Assembly: GCA_900555705.1 (NCBI GenBank)
Contig: USLV01000011.1
Location: 1 to 15,537, forward strand
Source: an uncultured Oscillospiraceae bacterium
Lineage (GTDB): Bacteria > Bacillota > Clostridia > Oscillospirales > Acutalibacteraceae
Reading direction: 5' to 3'
Length of the DNA stretch: 15,537 nucleotides
In this document: piece after piece, positions 13,071 to 15,537 of the stretch
How the letters are laid out: each line of letters opens with the position of its first letter
How positions within the stretch are numbered: the first letter of the stretch is position 1
The notes under the pieces: generated by a model
The model's input: only the letters and a program-made list of their open reading frames with translations
What the model was told of the DNA's origin: nothing
Database searches by the model: none
Program-made: the position numbers and the translations under genes

Positions 13071-14324
13071 ATGAAGCGATCATATCAACATACTCGCCGC
13101 GCCTGCTATATCGGCTATATCTCACAGGCCGCGGTCAACAATCTCGCACCCATCCTGTTTGTAGTGTTTCAACGGCAGTTCGGTCTTTCTTATGAGCACA
13201 TCAGCTGGCTGATTCTTCTCAACTTCGGCACACAACTCGCCGTCGACATGCTGTCGGTCCGATTTCTCGACCGGATCGGCTATCGCGCCGCCGCGATCCT
13301 GTCACATGCGCTGGCCGCTGCCGGCCTGCTGATGCTCGGCCTGCTGCCTCTTTTGGTTTCCTCCCCCTTTTGGGGGCTGGTGCCCGCCGTCGTGCTCTAT
13401 GCGTTGGGTGGCGGCATGATCGAGGTGCTGGTCAGCCCACTCGTGGAAGCGTTACCGGGCAACCGTAAGGCAGCGGATATGAGCCTGCTCCACTCCTTCT
13501 ATTGCTGGGGACAGGTGGCGGTGGTGCTGGCCAGCACCCTGCTGGTGCGGCTGATCGGCGAGGAACGGTGGTTCCTGTTGCCGATCCTCTGGGCGCTTGT
13601 CCCGCTCGGCAATCTGCTGTTCTTCCGCAAAGTGCCCCTGCCCGCTCTCAACGGAGAAGAGGCGGGCCCTTCGCTCCGACAACTGTTTTCCTCCCGTTTC
13701 TTTCTGCTGGCACTGCTGCTCATGACCTGTGCCGGGGCAGCGGAAATCACCATGTCCCAGTGGTCCTCTCTGTTTGCGGAGCGGGCGCTCGGCATTGACA
13801 AGGTGATGGGGGATCTACTGGGGCCCTGCCTGTTCGCACTGCTGATGGGCATTGGCCGGACAGTCTTTGGCCTCTGGGGTAACCGCCTGCCGCTGCAAAA
13901 GCTGCTGTTGGGCAGCGCCCTGTTTTGCGCCGCCTGTTATGCCGTCACGGCCTTTGTCCCCTCTCCAACGCTGTCTCTGCTTGGCTGCGCTTTCTGCGGC
14001 CTGTCGGTAAGCCTGATGTGGCCGGGACTTTACAGCTATTCCGCCGCGCGTTTTCCGGCGGGCGGAACCACCATGTTTGGGATGCTCGCGCTTTTCGGCG
14101 ATATCGGCTGCTCGCTCGGGCCGTGGCTCGCCGGAATGGTTTCGGAGCTGGCGCAAAACGGCAATCTGTCCGCCTTCGCGGCGACCAACGGATTGACGCC
14201 GGAGCAGGCCGGACTCAAAGCCGGTATGGCGGCGGTTCTTCTCTTTCCGCTTACAATGGCAGCCGGGCTGCTAGTCTCTCTTTGCCGCTCGCGCAGACGG
14301 CGATGCTCTGAGTATAGCCGATAG
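13071..14324 (+). CDS. Major facilitator superfamily transporter
   Basis: This 417-residue protein has about twelve hydrophobic segments in two halves separated by a charged central loop (FFRKVPLPALNGEEAGPSLRQ). RFLDRIGYR after the second segment fits the MFS motif-A position. Glycine-rich helices (YALGGGMIEVLVSP) and the ending LCRSRRRRCSEYSR, a positive-inside tail, agree with this. The open frame extends back to 12261 but that part is antisense to the neighbouring gene. The ATG at 13071 is preferred because GGGAGG lies five bases upstream and the N terminus MKRSYQHTRRACYIGYISQAAVNNL then enters the first membrane segment directly. An in-frame ATG at 13056 lacks a ribosome binding site. The substrate is unknown. 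I see no convincing promoter in the 90-base gap to the divergent gene. Confidence 0.88.
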   Translation: MKRSYQHTRRACYIGYISQAAVNNLAPILFVVFQRQFGLSYEHISWLILLNFGTQLAVDMLSVRFLDRIGYRAAAILSHALAAAGLLMLGLLPLLVSSPFWGLVPAVVLYALGGGMIEVLVSPLVEALPGNRKAADMSLLHSFYCWGQVAVVLASTLLVRLIGEERWFLLPILWALVPLGNLLFFRKVPLPALNGEEAGPSLRQLFSSRFFLLALLLMTCAGAAEITMSQWSSLFAERALGIDKVMGDLLGPCLFALLMGIGRTVFGLWGNRLPLQKLLLGSALFCAACYAVTAFVPSPTLSLLGCAFCGLSVSLMWPGLYSYSAARFPAGGTTMFGMLALFGDIGCSLGPWLAGMVSELAQNGNLSAFAATNGLTPEQAGLKAGMAAVLLFPLTMAAGLLVSLCRSRRRRCSEYSR

Positions 14325-14351
14325 TCCGGATTTTTGCAATCGGTTCCGCCG

Positions 14352-14390
14352 AAAAACAAGGCCTGCTGTTCATCTGGACAGCAGGCCTTG
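14352..14390 (-). terminator. Terminator of the XRE membrane protein gene
   Basis: A 13-bp perfect stem (14357-14369 with 14378-14390) with an 8-base loop is followed on the minus strand by TTTTTCGG. It starts 10 bases after the stop codon. On the plus strand the T run is poor, though the hairpin may also slow RNA polymerase leaving the convergent MFS gene. Confidence 0.88.
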
Positions 14391-14399
14391 TAGATATTG

Positions 14400-15338
14400 C
14401 TATTTCTCCCTGCAAAACAGGCTGATAATACTGTAATAGAGGGGAATTGTCAAAAGAACCACCCAGCCCGGATGCCAGAGATCCGCGAAAAAGCCGAGCA
14501 GAAAGAAGACCAGAAGTGCCAACACCGGATAGGCGAATATCTGCGGCTTGCGTCTTTGGATGGCAGCAATCAACGTGTAATAAAGCGGGATAGTCAGCAG
14601 CGTCAGCCACGACCAAGCCCAGCCATTCGCAAAGATGCCAAACAAAAACATGCCGAGCAGTGCGAGAACCGGATAGGGAAACGCATATAGACTATGCCGC
14701 CTTGCAGCGGCAATACTGCCGCTATAAAGCGGAATCGCAAAAAAGAGCAGCCAGCCGGGATGCCAGGCGCCGGTCAAAATCCCCAGCAGCAGATAGCCGC
14801 TGACAGTCAACAGCACAATGGGGAAATCCCGCCAGATTTTCCAGAACAACTCTTTTCGGTCGTATTCCCGACCGTTGACCGTCACCTGTGTACCGCGGAC
14901 ATGTATCTGTTCTTCGCCGTCCGTCACATGAATACCATCCAGACCAACATGCACCTCCTCAATCCCATCTCTGACGTGAATGCCGCTCAGGCCGATATGC
15001 ACCTCTTCATCTCCATCGTGGACATGGATCCCGTTCAGACCGACGGAGACCTTCTTCTTTTGCGGCGGCTCTGCTTCCGGTTGAGCGGACTCCTCCTTTG
15101 CCGTCGACTGTTCGGGTTCCGGACGGGGAATCTCGTCCTCGGTATAGAGCAGCTGATTCAGGGATATATTATACAGCCGCGCAAGCAGAATCAGGTTGTC
15201 GGTGTCCGGCGAAGCCTCGGCCCGCTCCCATTTGCTGACAGCCTGACGGCTGAGCCCCAACTTTTCCGCAAGCTCCTCCTGTGAATAGCCATGCTCCTTC
15301 CGCAGCTGCACCAGCCGGTTGGCGATTTCTATATTCAT
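14400..15338 (-). CDS. XRE-type DNA-binding protein with beta-repeat linker and repeated membrane domain
   Basis: This 312-residue protein has four parts. Residues 5-65 are a Cro/C1-type helix-turn-helix (YSQEELAEKLGLSRQAVSKWER). Residues 66-95 are an acidic, Pro/Glu/Gln-rich linker. Residues 97-144 hold three 16-residue repeats of the form VHxGLxGIHVxDGxEE, then a degenerate fourth (IHVRGTQVTVNG), likely a short beta stack. Residues 170-309 hold about six membrane segments arranged as three similar hairpins, each with an aromatic turn (WHPGW or WAWSW) and an IPLY motif. The ATG at 15338 has AAGGAGGG nine bases upstream. The design suggests a membrane-tethered regulator that responds to an envelope or membrane signal, by inference. 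The gene is monocistronic on the minus strand. Its DNA targets are unknown; two inverted repeats lie upstream. Confidence 0.85.
   Translation of the reverse strand: MNIEIANRLVQLRKEHGYSQEELAEKLGLSRQAVSKWERAEASPDTDNLILLARLYNISLNQLLYTEDEIPRPEPEQSTAKEESAQPEAEPPQKKKVSVGLNGIHVHDGDEEVHIGLSGIHVRDGIEEVHVGLDGIHVTDGEEQIHVRGTQVTVNGREYDRKELFWKIWRDFPIVLLTVSGYLLLGILTGAWHPGWLLFFAIPLYSGSIAAARRHSLYAFPYPVLALLGMFLFGIFANGWAWSWLTLLTIPLYYTLIAAIQRRKPQIFAYPVLALLVFFLLGFFADLWHPGWVVLLTIPLYYSIISLFCREK
14907..15050 (-). repeat. Three in-frame 48-bp repeats inside the XRE membrane protein gene
   Basis: The protein repeats VSVGLNGIHVHDGDEE, VHIGLSGIHVRDGIEE and VHVGLDGIHVTDGEEQ follow each other with no gap (residues 97-144). 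The DNA copies have diverged mostly at third codon positions, so the protein repeat is under selection and is not a recent slippage product. Confidence 0.9.
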
Positions 15339-15392
15339 ACGGGTACTCCCTCCTTCTATATCGACGGAACAGCGCCCGTCTTTCCTCCAAAG

Positions 15393-15402
15393 TGTAGCAG
15401 AT
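15393..15402 (-). promoter_or_regulatory. Possible extended -10 promoter of the XRE gene
   Basis: On the minus strand TGCTACACT gives TACACT preceded by TG one base upstream (extended -10). No good -35 is found at 17 bases. Transcription would start about 50 bases before the ATG. This is weak evidence. Confidence 0.35.
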
Positions 15403-15417
15403 TTCCCTTATCCGACA

Positions 15418-15430
15418 CCAGACATTCTGG
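15418..15430. repeat. Inverted repeat upstream of the XRE gene, site 1
   Basis: CCAGA-CAT-TCTGG, 5-bp perfect arms with a 3-base centre, lies just upstream of the possible -10 of the XRE gene. It is a candidate operator for autoregulation. Confidence 0.4.
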
Positions 15431-15451
15431 GTTTCATCCCCCGTTTTCGCC

Positions 15452-15466
15452 GCAACCAGCGGTTGC
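15452..15466. repeat. Inverted repeat upstream of the XRE gene, site 2
   Basis: GCAACC-AGC-GGTTGC, 6-bp perfect arms with a 3-base centre, lies between the XRE gene and a possible plus-strand promoter at the window edge. Confidence 0.45.
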
Positions 15467-15495
15467 CATGTCTCAAAATTTTAGGGGGTATATTT

Positions 15496-15522
15496 TTGCA
15501 CAATAAGCATATGTCGTATAAT
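15496..15522 (+). promoter_or_regulatory. Possible plus-strand promoter at the right edge
   Basis: TTGCAC (15496-15501) and a consensus TATAAT (15517-15522) are 15 bases apart, shorter than ideal. If used, it would drive a gene beyond the window, divergent from the XRE gene. Confidence 0.4.
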
Positions 15523-15537
15523 ACTTAAATTATATAC

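Noticed and set aside
14907..15050. Possible CRISPR-like or tandem repeat array
   Set aside because: The 48-bp units are contiguous, in frame, without spacers, and encode a regular protein repeat.

Overview
The window looks like chromosomal DNA of an anaerobic, carbohydrate-using Gram-positive bacterium of the class Clostridia. An Oscillospirales/Ruminococcaceae-type gut organism is my best guess, by inference. The reasons are the darA-holB-ricT gene order known from Firmicutes, a GGGtGRT/NifU-like gene pair, a QueT gene behind a preQ1 riboswitch, strong AAGGAGG-type ribosome binding sites, SigA-type promoters with 17-bp spacers, and GC-rich coding DNA with AT-rich promoters. I see no rRNA, tRNA, insertion sequence, CRISPR array or phage gene. 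No stretch longer than about 300 bases lacks a gene.

Layout. (1) 1-3400: two tandem, closely related lipoprotein solute-binding proteins, each with its own promoter and terminator, and no permease gene in view. (2) 3460-5313: a two-gene operon of an IscU/NifU-like protein and a GGGtGRT protein, ending in a strong hairpin shared with the convergent operon. (3) 8577-5365, minus strand: operon darA (c-di-AMP receptor), holB (DNA polymerase III delta'), ricT (PSP1/YaaT) and a DUF1624-like membrane protein. (4) 11458-8675, minus: a monocistronic intracellular GH3 glycosidase with an inserted PA14-like domain. (5) 12222-11524, minus: queT under a preQ1-I riboswitch. (6) 12252-14324: a small PD-(D/E)XK-like protein of unknown role, divergent from an MFS transporter. 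(7) 15338-14352, minus: an XRE regulator with 16-residue beta repeats and a repeated membrane domain, followed by a regulatory region that runs off the right edge.

How they fit together. The solute-binding proteins and the cytosolic GH3 enzyme suggest oligosaccharide capture and intracellular hydrolysis. The promoters of the second binding protein and of the GH3 gene carry similar dyad sites with a central CpG next to the transcription start, so they may answer to one LacI-type regulator. The least-described parts are the GGGtGRT/NifU-like pair, the PD-(D/E)XK-like orphan and the XRE/beta-repeat/membrane-repeat protein. Nothing here amounts to a proven new system.
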